64,000 nt of DNA from Thamnidium elegans (Eukaryota; Mucoromycota; Mucoromycetes; Mucorales; Mucoraceae). The notes below the pieces were generated by a model. That model searched no databases and had not been told where the DNA came from. It saw only the letters and a list, made by a program, of their open reading frames with translations. Each line of letters begins with the position of its first letter. Position 1 is the first letter of the stretch. The position numbers and the translations under genes were made by a program. This document shows positions 22,757 to 32,404 of this stretch, in pieces. The DNA lies in NCBI GenBank assembly GCA_025201345.1, contig JAIXMG010000018.1, forward strand, positions 1-64,000. Reading direction: 5' to 3'.

Positions 22757-23571
22757 TATCCTACTACTTTTTTTTTTTTCGTCACTTCCTTTTCTTTTTT
22801 CTTCTTTTCGATAAAATAAAATAAAAGTTCTTTTGCTCTTGGACTTTGTACATCTTGTCATGTCAGTCATGTCATAATTTTTTGAAATGAGGTAAGATGA
22901 ATAGTCATTTACTATAATTAAATAGCTATAACACTAAATTATTCTTACTTTATCTATCTAGTATTTTTGTTACTACTTACAATATATAGGGCTTTACTAT
23001 AAGTCCTTTTGCTATCGGCCAGACTAATTTGGTTCTAATAATGTAACTATATGCTTAAATTTAAACTTACACTGTATTCTGACGCTTTTTTTTTTACTCA
23101 ATACATTGATAGCTTATTTCTCAAGGGTATTGCTTTTACCTTCTACGTTGTTGGCCGTGCTCTATTTACTTTTTGCCTATATAAAAAATAAGACCGAACT
23201 ATAAAATACATATACCTTCCTCTTCTGTATACAATGTAGAATAACAACAAAATCGACATATAAATAATAGATTGCACTTTTTTTTTCATATAATTCTTTT
23301 TTTTATATAATAAATCTATATTACCCAATGTACTATAATATTGCCGTTTTATTAAATAACTATTTTATTCCATAACCTTTTAATGGATCCGATATATACT
23401 GCAATGCTTTTTTTTTATTAATGGACAAAAATTATTGTGATTTAAATAAACTCAAACGATAAAGCTGTGTTTTAACACCATCAATAATTGTAGCGTTATC
23501 GCTGTTTTTTAGCGATGCCGATTAGCGGTAGCGTTAAACGAAGCGATGTGATTGCTGGGGCTCGCCTTAGT
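22757..23571. other. AT-rich region ending in a CACTA terminus
   Basis: No supported gene. The final roughly 100 bp (about 23,480-23,572) carries agcgata/taccgct-type subterminal repeats and ends CTCGCCTTAGTG at 23,572, the complement of CACTAAGGCGAG. This matches the end at 30,249 in both TIR and subterminal motif (family 4). Confidence 0.6.
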
Positions 23572-23591
23572 GCTGGCTCCGATTACCATAC

Positions 23592-23911
23592 GTTTCCAAC
23601 AAGACAAAGCAATTCCGCACACTTCTGTAACTGCTAAACAGTGGTTTATTGACAACAGATTCTCTGTAGATACTGTGCTAGGCTGGCCTGCGCAAAATCC
23701 GGCTTTAAATCTTATAGATCATGTGTGGTATCGACTAAAGCGGAGGTCAGACTATTACGCAACAAGACCAGCAACAAAAGAAGAACTAGCAGACCGAATT
23801 GAGAAGTAATGGTATGGATTTACTCAAGAGGACTGTCTTAAATATATGGACAATATGCCAGCTCGAATTGAAGCAGTGGTCAAGGCCAAAGGAGGAGCAA
23901 CTCGCTATTGA
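23592..23911 (+). pseudogene. Tc1-like transposase relic (C-terminal fragment)
   Basis: The fragment reads RFQQDKAIPHTS, NPALNLIDHVWYRLK and then, after a stop or frameshift at about 23,806, TQEDCLKYMDNMPARIEA to the terminal KGGATRY. It is related to the 343-residue transposase but diverged. The expected catalytic Glu (NPIE) is replaced by Asp (NLID). The N-terminal two thirds are missing. It is an old, dead copy. Confidence 0.85.
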
Positions 23912-24021
23912 GATATTTTCCTATTTTACTTTATTCATTAAAATTTTGTACTATACTAAATATTCTTTTACAAATACTATGTCACTTTAAAGCCTCTTTA
24001 ATTCTGAAGATTTGATACTAG

Positions 24022-24181
24022 CACTATGGCGAGAAAAAATGATAAATTTAATCATCAATGATTGCAGAATCAGTGGACTGATTACAGCGTCAGTAATGAT
24101 TCAAATTAAGCTGTGCAGAAATAAAATTATCAGTGAGATTGAAGCCCCTCTAAATTAAGCACAGATTTACTTTTTTTTCTC

Positions 24182-24215
<34 letters not shown>

Positions 24216-25420
24216 AACAAAAAATCGTCGTTTGAAATAAAAGTGATCTCAATCGTTAGACAATCATTGATGATAAGTTTATCAGTGAATAATATTTTTC
24301 TTTTCATAACACTGACTTACCGTTATATTTAATATTCCGCCCAGTGAAATACTCTATATACGAGCATTTTTTTTTTGAAGCATCATTGTAACTTCTTTAT
24401 TTTATTTTTTCTTAATTCTAAATTAATACTGCCGTCAACCAGAATCGTAAAATAACTTTCACGGATTATTCTATTAGGAACATCGAGACTTTCGCTAACT
24501 TCAGCACTACAAATATTCACAATAAACATCACTTAAGAAACGAAGAAAAAAAATAGTACTACTACAACAACTCGTTAATCTTGCCTGCATTTGTCGACAT
24601 GTCTTTATGGAATGCTGTGGAAGGAGAAATCACGTACCTATCCGTAACGAAGGTTCAAGAAAGGCCGGAAGGAAATCCAACGTAAGCTATTTTATTACTT
24701 TTTTTTATTCGTATTATTAACTTTTTTTTTTGGGATTGACATAATAGGTCGCTATTGAAGTCGACGAGTATTCAATCGCTGATATGGTAGAAGAAATTGA
24801 ATTATCACAGGTAAGTATTGATGGTGTTAATCAGGTATTAGGAGAGAAGAGAAAAAGAGGTTAAACCAATAGAATCTTTGCCTTTCTTTTCTTTTCTTTT
24901 TTTTTTTTATATAAATAGCTTGTTTTTTTCTTTATTTTACTTTTCCTTTCGTTTTTTATTTTACTTTTCCTTCCTTTTTTCTTTTTTTTTTTTACAAATA
25001 AATAAAAGTTCTTTTTTTCTGAACTTTGTGTACAATTGTTCCCAATCATGTTGTAATTCATCCCATTCTTCGAGATCAGGTAATGTTCTGTCAAGTATAT
25101 AATTTATTTAGCTCTAACACTATTGTTTTTATTTTATAAAGCTTGTATTTCTATTACTACTCACTCTAAGGCTTTTTTGCCTTTTGTAAAGCTAAATGGT
25201 AATTATATCACTTGATTCAGACTTAATATTTTATTCAGGGTATTAGCTTCTTTCATGTGTGTATTATCCTCTTACTTTACTATACCCTAATTAATTCCTG
25301 TACATACTAGAAGATAATAGCAGACTATTATATAAACATATACCCTTTCCCTTAATATACATAAATCCCACAAAAAATCATTTGTAAATAATAAAAAATT
25401 TCGCTTTATTTTATAATTCC
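24022..25420. mobile_element. CACTA family-2 element, second end with deletion and captured sequence
   Basis: Starts CACTATGGCGAGAAAAAATG; the first 610 bp match 7,858-8,576. On the minus strand the very end of tnp2 is preserved (YVISPSTAFHKDM to a stop near 24,560). At about 24,635 homology to tnp2 ends abruptly and unrelated spliced sequence begins, continuing to 25,420 where the LTR copy begins. In the ancestral orientation this would be the right half of the element starting at 18,083. Confidence 0.7.
24607..24864 (+). CDS. Small spliced ORF inside CACTA element, function unknown
   Basis: An ATG-started frame (MECCGRRNHVPIRNEGSRK) continues through a convincing intron (GTAAGC at about 24,683 to ATAATAG at about 24,749) into an acidic segment (VDEYSIADMVEEIELSQ). 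It ends with a basic KRKRG tail at a stop, about 63 residues in all. The acceptor, donor and frame agree only on the plus strand. The first 30 bases overlap the reverse complement of the tnp2 C-terminus, so the frame bridges transposon and foreign sequence. It may be a fragment of a host or transposon gene captured by the element. No family is recognised. Confidence 0.35.
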
Positions 25421-26185
25421 TGTCGTATTTGAGGTTGATATTTATATAAAACATATAAACAATCATATTGTGAATAAAAACAAGCTTAATAATAAAAAAC
25501 TTCTAATATTTCAATAATAATGCATCCCGATACATTATTATTAAACACCGAAATCAATACGGACATTTCTAGTGAAAACGGTTCCTACTTCTGACTTAAA
25601 ATATAAAAATTTTAATCCAATAACATTAATGCGAGATAAGAGATATTGTAATAACATTGGTCTTGATCCAGAACTAGCTACTCTGGATAAAAGAAAGGAA
25701 CACCCATTGTTATAAGCAATACATTAACTCACATCAATGATATGAATATAGTATAAATAATATACTCTAGGACATATAGAAAATATCTCCTTTATAATAA
25801 TAAAACAAATATACAGTAACAATACTCTATATCTTGTAATTACAATCCTTTAATTATATAAAATATAATTATACGGGAAAAAGTTCTAGTCAGAAATATA
25901 TAAATAAAATATAAGGAACGTTTCATCAACCTACTCATAACATATCCAATAAGGACGATTCGACCACCCTGTCATTATTAAGAACAAGGTGGAGATTACC
26001 GGAAGGACATGTTATCCGATCAAGGGGATTGGATCAAAGAATATTTATAGTCAATTCGAAAGAGTAGAATATATATATTTGAAAGTGAGAAGGTTGAGTC
26101 TAGATATTGACCCGAACCTATCATAACAATAAGATCAGGTACCGATTACGGTTGTCAAGAAGTATAAAAAGGGATTATTATTTAG

Positions 26186-27302
26186 TTGGGTCATTATGTA
26201 TTAAGGTCTCACATATTTTCTATAACGTGTTTTTCTAATAAATTTATAAAATTGTCAATAGATGATTTTTTTATGCTATTAAATGTGTATAGTGGAAATA
26301 CATAATTACTATTATATATTCTATCACTGGAACATATTTTAAAACTAATTTCTAAGTTTTTCATAAACCTTGATTTATTTTTATCATAAATTTCATAAAT
26401 ATTATTAATATAGTCTTCCTTAATTTCTTTTTTCATGTGTTTTATATATATATCATTAAATAATTTTAATGTATTTCTATTATTTAATTTTATATCTTCA
26501 ATTAAATGATCTTTTTCATTCTTAGTTATATTAATATAGTTCTTATTTAGTTTATTTATTACTTTTATATTTTCTTCATTCTCATTTAATTTATTATAAT
26601 TTTTTCTATTTTTACTTGTTTTAGATGAGTTTTCATTATAGAATTCTTCTTCCATTTCAATATCACTTAAAGTATGTGACTCTTCGCACAGTTCATCTAC
26701 CTCTTCATCTAATTTATTTTTACATATATTACATATTTCATTATACTCATCTTCGTCATAATTTTCACAATCTTCATTTTTACATATATCAGGACAAATA
26801 CATCCATTTTCATTAATTTCAAATCCACAATCTTCGCATATATCAGTTTCTTTACCATCATCTATATCAATTTCTTTAATATCATCTATATCTAATTCTA
26901 ATGTATTTATATTATTTAGTCTCTCTTCTAAATGTTTGTTTATTTTATCGTCAATATTATTATTTATTTTTTCTTTATTTAATGATTTGTAATAAGTATT
27001 TTCTTCTTTTAATTTATTAATTCTTTTTTCTAATTTCATAACTTTAGTTACTAAATAAATATACTTTTGTTTTTTAATTTTAATGTACAAAGAGTTATAA
27101 GAAGGCATTGTTTAATTTTTATTTATATCTAAATTCAATTTTTGATCTTTTAAAAAGATTTTCCAAATATTATATTTATTCTTTTTTCTCTATTGATGTA
27201 ATTTAATATATATATTTTATTTATAATATGTTTTTCAATTTTACAAGAAATTAAATTAGTCGGAGCTTAAATATAATCTGAGACCTATATGCAGATACAT
27301 CC
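26186..27302 (-). mobile_element. Putative mobile element encoding a Cys-rich acidic protein
   Basis: A 1,117-bp block is inserted in LTR copy B and flanked by ATTTAG on both sides (26,180-26,185 and 27,303-27,308), a 6-bp duplication absent from the uninterrupted arrangement. Both ends have an AGGTCTCA motif about 16-20 bp in, facing inward. The termini themselves are only loosely similar. It encodes one AT-rich open frame of 299 residues without transposase motifs, so it is probably non-autonomous or of an unknown type. Confidence 0.55.
26209..27108 (-). CDS. 299-residue Asn/Lys/Glu-rich protein with paired Cys clusters, unknown
   Basis: I do not recognise the family. The N-terminus (about 18-75) is a predicted coiled coil (MKLEKRINKLKEENTYYK). 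Residues about 90-150 contain CEDCGF, CICPDIC, CNIC and further Cys, which look like one or two zinc-binding ribbons in an acidic stretch. The C-terminal half is basic and helical (LIEDIKLNNRNTLKLFNDIY). Codon use is extremely AT-rich, unlike the host genes from 33 kb on but like the chromodomain transposase at 12.1 kb. The frame is open throughout, so it has been kept or is young. It could be the accessory protein of a large AT-rich transposon family. Confidence 0.6.
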   Translation of the reverse strand: MPSYNSLYIKIKKQKYIYLVTKVMKLEKRINKLKEENTYYKSLNKEKINNNIDDKINKHLEERLNNINTLELDIDDIKEIDIDDGKETDICEDCGFEINENGCICPDICKNEDCENYDEDEYNEICNICKNKLDEEVDELCEESHTLSDIEMEEEFYNENSSKTSKNRKNYNKLNENEENIKVINKLNKNYINITKNEKDHLIEDIKLNNRNTLKLFNDIYIKHMKKEIKEDYINNIYEIYDKNKSRFMKNLEISFKICSSDRIYNSNYVFPLYTFNSIKKSSIDNFINLLEKHVIENM

Positions 27303-27382
27303 ATTTAGTTTTATTTTTAATTAATAAATTTCTCTAAGTTTTATCTCGATAATTTATCGTCTAATTTACTTCAATTCCAACA

Positions 27383-28163
27383 GTTGCGTCGTATGCCAAA
27401 TATTTTGATTCACGTCAAACAACTACCAGCGACTTCGAAAAGGGTGAAATTTACCTTAATATATCTAATTATTACAATCAGAAAGCCATTGAGCAAAGTT
27501 TGATGTATTGTTCTTCTGATGAACAAAAAGGTAAGTGGAAACGCATGGTAAGTCTCTTCGAAACCGAGTTTACTAGACGTCGCTCAACTGGCGAAGCTGG
27601 TTTTGAAGATGATATTGCGTATAATAAGCTAGAAGAACTTCTGAAGAACTATCCAACCATCTTGCCACCATTCACGTACAGCTCCCACCGAAGACAATTT
27701 TCTGACAACTTGCATACCTCTTCTGCTCCTGAGCACGAGCATCCTGATGCTCCTCAAGGTTCAGAACCACCATTAACTAGAAGAAGAATGGAAACATCTC
27801 CCCTCGCTCCTATCTCTTCTACTCCCACACCTACCGCTCCTTTTGTACGACCATCTCGACCTGTAAGAAACATTACACGTTCTCAAGCAAACAACCTGTC
27901 CGATGCGGAAACTATTATTGAACGTATCGTTGATAGAGAACACAGTTTTAGACAAGGCCAATTACAGGAATTTTCGAGAGTATATGGCCATACGTGCGGA
28001 TAGAAGTGATTCTTTAATAGAAGCTTTACTTGTTTCTCGTAGAGAGTCTAATGCTCTTATTGCACAAAATATTGCAAGATCAAATACGTCAACAAGGACC
28101 CCATCAATAAAAAAAAAATCAAAACAATCAATAATCTTATATTCATGTACAAATTATATGTGA
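27383..28163 (+). pseudogene. Myb/SANT-like protein of a Harbinger-type element, 5' cut by LTR
   Basis: The frame is open from the LTR border and reads GKWKRMVSLFETEFTRRR and then STGEAGFEDDIAYNKLEELL, similar to the Myb/SANT-like accessory protein of Harbinger elements. A Pro/Ser/Arg-rich linker follows (about 27,700-27,870), then a helical C-terminus that continues in another frame from about 27,970 (REYMAIRADRSDSLIEALL), implying a frameshift. Upstream sequence should lie, flipped, at 19,714-19,740. The adjacent transposase fragment (28,726-29,013) is convergent with it. The Harbinger assignment rests on weak motif similarity. Confidence 0.5.
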
Positions 28164-28725
28164 TATTGACGGTTATAAAATAAAAGTAAATATCAAAATA
28201 CAAAAAATAAAATATAATAACAGAAAATTATCAGACTTTAAAAAGGTAATGGTTTTTATTATAAGAAAATGTGTGTGCCTTATATACATATTGGATTTAA
28301 ATGGACGCTTATCATAAGATGTGAAACTTAGACAGTGTTAGCAAGCCATTCAAATATGAGCAATTTGAATATAGAAATAGTTTCTTCAGAAGGTTAATTA
28401 TAATAGCAGCGATGCCTATTATCTTTCTAATTGGCTTCACGGCTAAATAATAACAGATAGAGGCTTGTGGATTATAAATGATGTGACAATTATTTATGTA
28501 AACCAGTTATCTTAGTTATTCAATTAGTATTAACAGTCTTTAATAAATTTATATTAAATCGATAGAACGCTAAGAGGTATCTGAGTCATATAAGTAGAAA
28601 TAGTCTAATTGTATATAGATTGTGTAAGTGACTATATGAGAATATGAGTACTTGTATAATCTATGTCTAATTCGATATTGTTACATATATTACGTAGATA
28701 CAACATTATTCCTTTTTTATTATAA
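28164..28725. repeat. Spacer with a 235-bp repeat (copy 1 of 2)
   Basis: No gene is seen. The block 28,471-28,705 (ending acgtagatacaaca) is repeated in direct orientation at 33,092-33,327. The repeat could be read as TG...CA (starting tgatgtgacaatt), so it may be a short LTR. The two copies would then bracket 28.7-33.1 kb, but no matching target duplication was found. Confidence 0.6.
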
Positions 28726-29013
28726 TTATAAAGGGTTAAACCATCTATTTAACTCGTCTCTTCTGGTACGAGCAGACTCACGGATTGTACCCTCATTTTC
28801 GTCTTCTCCTCCGTTTGATATTACTTCTTCAATATCAAAATCGGGATCATCGAAGTTGATGCATATGTTACGCAATATACATGCAGCAGTGATAGTTTGA
28901 CAGATATCTTTGATATCTCTTATATAAACATGTTTACCGATAAATCTCCATCTTGCTGAAAGTAGTCCAAAAGCCCTTTCAATCGACATTCTTGCCGATG
29001 AATGGACCTTCAC
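28726..29013 (-). pseudogene. Harbinger-like (HARBI1/DDE_Tnp_4) transposase C-terminal fragment
   Basis: The fragment reads SSARMSIERAFGLLSARWRF, with the final catalytic Glu in IERAFG, and then TITAACILRNICINF, both signatures of the Harbinger/HARBI1 family C-terminus, followed by an acidic tail to the stop. The rest of the protein is missing beyond 29,013, where a different repeat starting CACCTAGGCT begins. It is convergent with the Myb/SANT-like remnant. It is a dead fragment. Confidence 0.85.
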
Positions 29014-29831
29014 CTAGGCTAAATAAAACCGTTATTTTTTTTTAAATCAGGCGAACAGTCGTTCCTCAGCGAATAAACGCTTATTTTTTAGTAACTGTTT
29101 ACCTCTCAGCGACTAGCCGCTCAATTTAAGATGGATAAAGCGAACAAAAATAAAAATAAAGCTGAATTTTAAAAAAAGGCGGTCTATCCCGGATAGAGCG
29201 CCTTTTTGTTCTTTTTTTTTTTTGGGCGAACAGTCGTTCCACAGCGAACAGTCGTTGAATTTTAAGTAACTGTTTATCTATCAGCGTCTATTTACTGTTT
29301 TTGAGCGAGTATCCGCTGTGTTTTTATATATCTACTCCGTTTACGATGGATAAAGCGATTTTTTTTTGAAATCCACTTTTTTTTTATTTATTCGTTAACG
29401 GAGCAAATATTCCCTCAAAATAACGATCTCGTTCAAAACCAGTGGATACTCGCTCAAAAACAATGGATACTCGTTCGAAAACAGTGGATACTCATGGATA
29501 AAATAAATCCACTCAAGGAAAGTAAATCCATTCAAGAAAAAAAAAAGTTCATATAAGTCTAGTGAATAAAAAAAAAACCTGATTTTCTACTGTCATGAAC
29601 ATTTAAAGTTATATATCTCGTCGAGTTTTTTATATTGTATTGGGTCAAGTTGTTTTCATACGAGCTGTATGTGGTAAAATCACACATAAAATAAAATATA
29701 TAATAATCGATGAACCATCGATTATAAAACATAACAAACGTTAGGTATCAAAATGAACCTTATATATAAAAAAAAAAGCACAGGATCTAGAAACCAAGAT
29801 CCTCAGGCTATAAAAATCACTAGATCAAATC
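29011..29831. repeat. CACTA-like end with dense subterminal direct/inverted repeats
   Basis: The block begins CACCTAGGCTAAATAAAACC, a variant of the CACTAAGGCG terminus. It contains repeated units gcgaacagtcgttcc (29,055, 29,223 and 29,240 regions) and gtggatactcgctcaaaa (29,440-29,500, three or more copies, with the complement ttttgagcgagtatccgc near 29,310). No open frame is supported. The array resembles the subterminal protein-binding repeats of CACTA elements. Confidence 0.55.
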
Positions 29832-30022
29832 TACGTGTAACGATCAATCACAATAGTGTAACCACTATTGCAAAAGACTATAAATAAGAAATCATAGTTA
29901 GCAATCCCTTTTACCGGGATTGATTTTTACAATTAAAATAAGAAATAAACGTTATTAGACATTTAATCTTATTCACCTGTTTTTATTAATTTTTCTGTGT
30001 TAAATCAAAGTATTTCTCCACA
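29832..30022. repeat. 191-bp dispersed repeat, copy 2
   Basis: Nearly identical to 1-191. It ends precisely where CACTA family-4 subterminal sequence begins. Confidence 0.8.
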
Positions 30023-30249
30023 GCGCTATCGCTTCCTTGACCGCTGAATCTTTTTTTTAAAAAAAATCGGAATTTTGTTAGCATTCTTTTTTTTTCTATT
30101 TGGAGGAAACGAGCAAAAGCTGTAATTGGAAAGAAGGAAATTGATAATTTTTTTTCCCTGCCAAATTTTAGCGATACCGCTTGTGTAAGCGGTACAACGC
30201 TTCCGCAACCGCCACCGCTTAGATATTATCGCTCTGGCTCGCCTTAGTG
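30023..30249. mobile_element. CACTA family-4 terminus
   Basis: Repeats of agcgata/taccgct type precede the terminus GGCTCGCCTTAGTG at 30,249. The same TIR and motif occur at 23,572. In the present orientation both ends point the same way; flipping 19,714-25,420 makes them a proper pair. It adjoins a gag-like reading frame. Confidence 0.65.
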
Positions 30250-30577
30250 TGAAAGCGTATTTCTTTTCTCCACTTGATTGTTGTTCCAAGTGCTTGAGTG
30301 TTGATGGTAGTCTGATGGCTTTGAGGATGATGTCTCTAGCGTCAGATTCTTGTAATCTTGCTGATCCATATCCATAGACTGCAAGTCGTCGGAGTGATTC
30401 AACTTCTTTAGTAATGACAGGTCCATCTTCTGTTTGGAGGCCACGGGTACAAATAAACTTGAGCTTTTCGTATATTTGAGTTGCTGCTCTGGCTTGAGCT
30501 CTTGTAGTCTCAGTGAGTTTATATATGGTGGTGGTGAGTTGTAAAGAATCCACCTTGTGTTGTTTAAGGTCCGTAAT

Positions 30578-32156
30578 CACCAAGGCGAGAAAGAGCGCTA
30601 AATTTAGCGCTGTTGCTAAGCACTGGTGCTTGGTTTAGCGCAAGCGCTTCAGTTACGACTGATGCTTGGTCTAGCGCTAGCGCTAGATTAAGCGTTGGCG
30701 CACATTTAAAAAAAAACAGCATTACGACGGTATGGAATTAATCAGGTCATGGTATAAAAATATTTATTCAATAATATAATAATTATAGCACATTTTGTAA
30801 TAAATATTTATATATTCAGGTATATAAAAAAAAAGAGATTCTGAAAAAAAAAGCGAGCATTTTTATTATTTATTTATATGTGAATGTATATATTAAGAAA
30901 TGGAAGAGTATATGTGTATATTATAGTTTGTTATTATATTTTGATACGGACAATAATAAGAAAAAGAAAAAAAAAAGGGAATGGACACTTGTGGAATAAG
31001 ACAATACCTATAAAAAAAAAAGAGTCAGAATAAGCTATTATTAAGTTTGAATCAAATGAAATAATTACCTTTTAGCAAAATTTATTAAAGTAAACACCCT
31101 TTAAGCAAGCAGTAATAAAAATAATAGAATATTAGATATATGAAGTTGTCTTCATAGTTTATACTTAATAGCATTACCTGATTTCAAAGAATGAGATGAG
31201 TTACAACATGGCGAAAACCTATATAAGTAAAGTTCAAAAGAACTCTTATTTTATTTTATTAAGAAAAATTGATAAAAGAAAAAAAATAAAAGGAAAGGAA
31301 AAGCAATTAAAAAAAAACGAAATATTTATACTAAAAAAAAACGAATCCCCAGTGTTATTAATCTGGGGATTCGCCGACATTATTTCAACTGTTGGTTTAA
31401 TTCAAAAGACTGACTTGATAAATAAACAAATTGGGTCGTCTAATTGGTACTATGTCATTTTGTCTTCGACAGCTTTCGACCAAGACATGTTCAAAAAATG
31501 CCAGCAAGATAAACGACTTGTAATAGTAGTGTAAATTATTTCGTTTGTCTTCAAAAAAAAAAGGATATATTTTGGCTTTTAAAAAAAAGGAGCTTCTACT
31601 TCGATAGTGATTTGCAAATTATTACGAGATAGGCTTATTATGAAAAATTCAGTATATGTACAATAAATTAGAATTACATCTTTATTATTTACCATATTTT
31701 ATAGAGTTAGCAGTAGGGTCTTTTTTTATTGTTGTAACTAACGGTCGTAATATTCATTTAAAAAAGTAAAATAGTTATAAAGTAGTTGAATAGAGTGAAG
31801 CTTGAAAAAAAAAAGCATAGTTTATAAAGTCTTTTATTAAGCGGAAGATAAAATAACAATATGTCAAATGGCTCATAAAAAAAAAAAAATCCAGCACTAA
31901 ATTTAGCGCTAGCGCTTCACCAAGCGTTGAAATGGTTTTTTTTTCAAAAACATAATTTTTACTAGTATTTCTTTTTTATTTTATTTTATTTTTTTGTGAA
32001 AAAAAGTTAACCCTGAGCTTGAAAAGATGGGGTTCCAATTTCCAGTGATTATTTTTTTTTTCACCTGCTTAAAATTAGCGCTAGTGCTTCCCCAAGCATT
32101 CCAGTGCTTGTACAAGCACCAGTGCTTAAGATTTAGCGCTATTTCTCTCCGTGGTG
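30578..32156. mobile_element. CACTA-like element (family 3) with clean 3-bp duplication
   Basis: The ends are CACCAAGGCGAGAAAGAGCG and, on the other strand, CACCACGGAGAGAAATAGCG, flanked by AAT at 30,575-30,577 and 32,157-32,159. Subterminal regions are packed with palindromes of agcgctaaatttagcgct and gcacttggtgc type at both ends. The interior contains only a remnant of the tnp2 C-terminus at 31.3-31.5 kb. It is a non-autonomous deletion derivative, 1,579 bp long. Confidence 0.9.
31331..31534 (+). pseudogene. tnp2 C-terminal remnant
   Basis: The frame contains FADIISTVGLIQKTDL and SSNWYYVILSSTAFDQDM and then a stop. This matches the C-terminal end of the family-2 tnp2 (ADIVSTVGLIQKTDL, SSNWFYVISPSTAFHKDM). 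The upstream catalytic part is deleted. The conserved block identifies a C-terminal domain common to these fungal CACTA transposases. Confidence 0.85.
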
Positions 32157-32404
32157 AATGAATTATGAATTTCTTTTTTAAATTTTTGGATCGCTTTTTG
32201 TAAGTTGTCTGTGTCGGCGTAATGATCCAATTCTTCGAGGATATTGGTAGGCAATACGTTTCCTCGTAAACGTTCTTCTGTTTCTTGTTGTTGGTTCTCT
32301 CGAACTCGTCTGGCGACGCGTTCGATGATTTCTTCCACCTGTGTTTGAGTAAAAATCGGTTGTTCGACATTAATCTCTGTTTGATCACTCATAGTTTTGT
32401 CCAC

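Larger units (their letters stand above)
19714..25420. other. Segment inferred to be inverted between the two LTRs
   Basis: The segment is bounded by inverted LTR copies with exchanged 5-bp target duplications. Two CACTA end pairs (18,083 with 24,022, and 23,572 with 30,249) have parallel orientation now and become correctly convergent if this segment is flipped. Also, flipping joins 19,714-19,740 to 27,383 so that the reading frame at 27,383 extends upstream. Contents: AT-rich repeat, an intact Tc1-like element, a Tc1 relic, two CACTA ends and a small spliced gene. Confidence 0.75.
25421..27382 (-). repeat. LTR-like sequence, copy B (with a 443-bp deletion and a 1.1-kb insertion)
   Basis: This is the reverse complement of the 18,432-19,713 unit. 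Relative to that copy it lacks about 440 bp near the 3' end (a deletion between short cacaatat/cacaaatat matches) and contains an extra block, 26,186-27,302. The 3' flank (reading the minus strand) is GGAAT and the 5' flank is GCAAC. Confidence 0.8.
30250..32404 (-). pseudogene. Retrotransposon gag-like ORF split by a CACTA-like element
   Basis: The N-terminal part (32,157-32,404) starts at an ATG and is acidic and helical (FTQTQVEEIIERVARRVREN). The continuation (30,250-30,577) reads LTETTRARAQ-type helices and GYGSARLQESDARDIILKA. The two parts flank the element 30,578-32,156, which duplicated ATT (AAT on the plus strand) at the site. After removal of the element the frames are offset by one, so the gene was also frameshifted. 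The far end is cut at 30,249. The family is not recognised; gag-like is a guess from charge, length and repeat context. Confidence 0.5.

Noticed and set aside
24861..25102. Overlapping open frames on both strands
   Set aside because: Low-complexity poly-Phe and poly-Lys translations of ttttct tracts.
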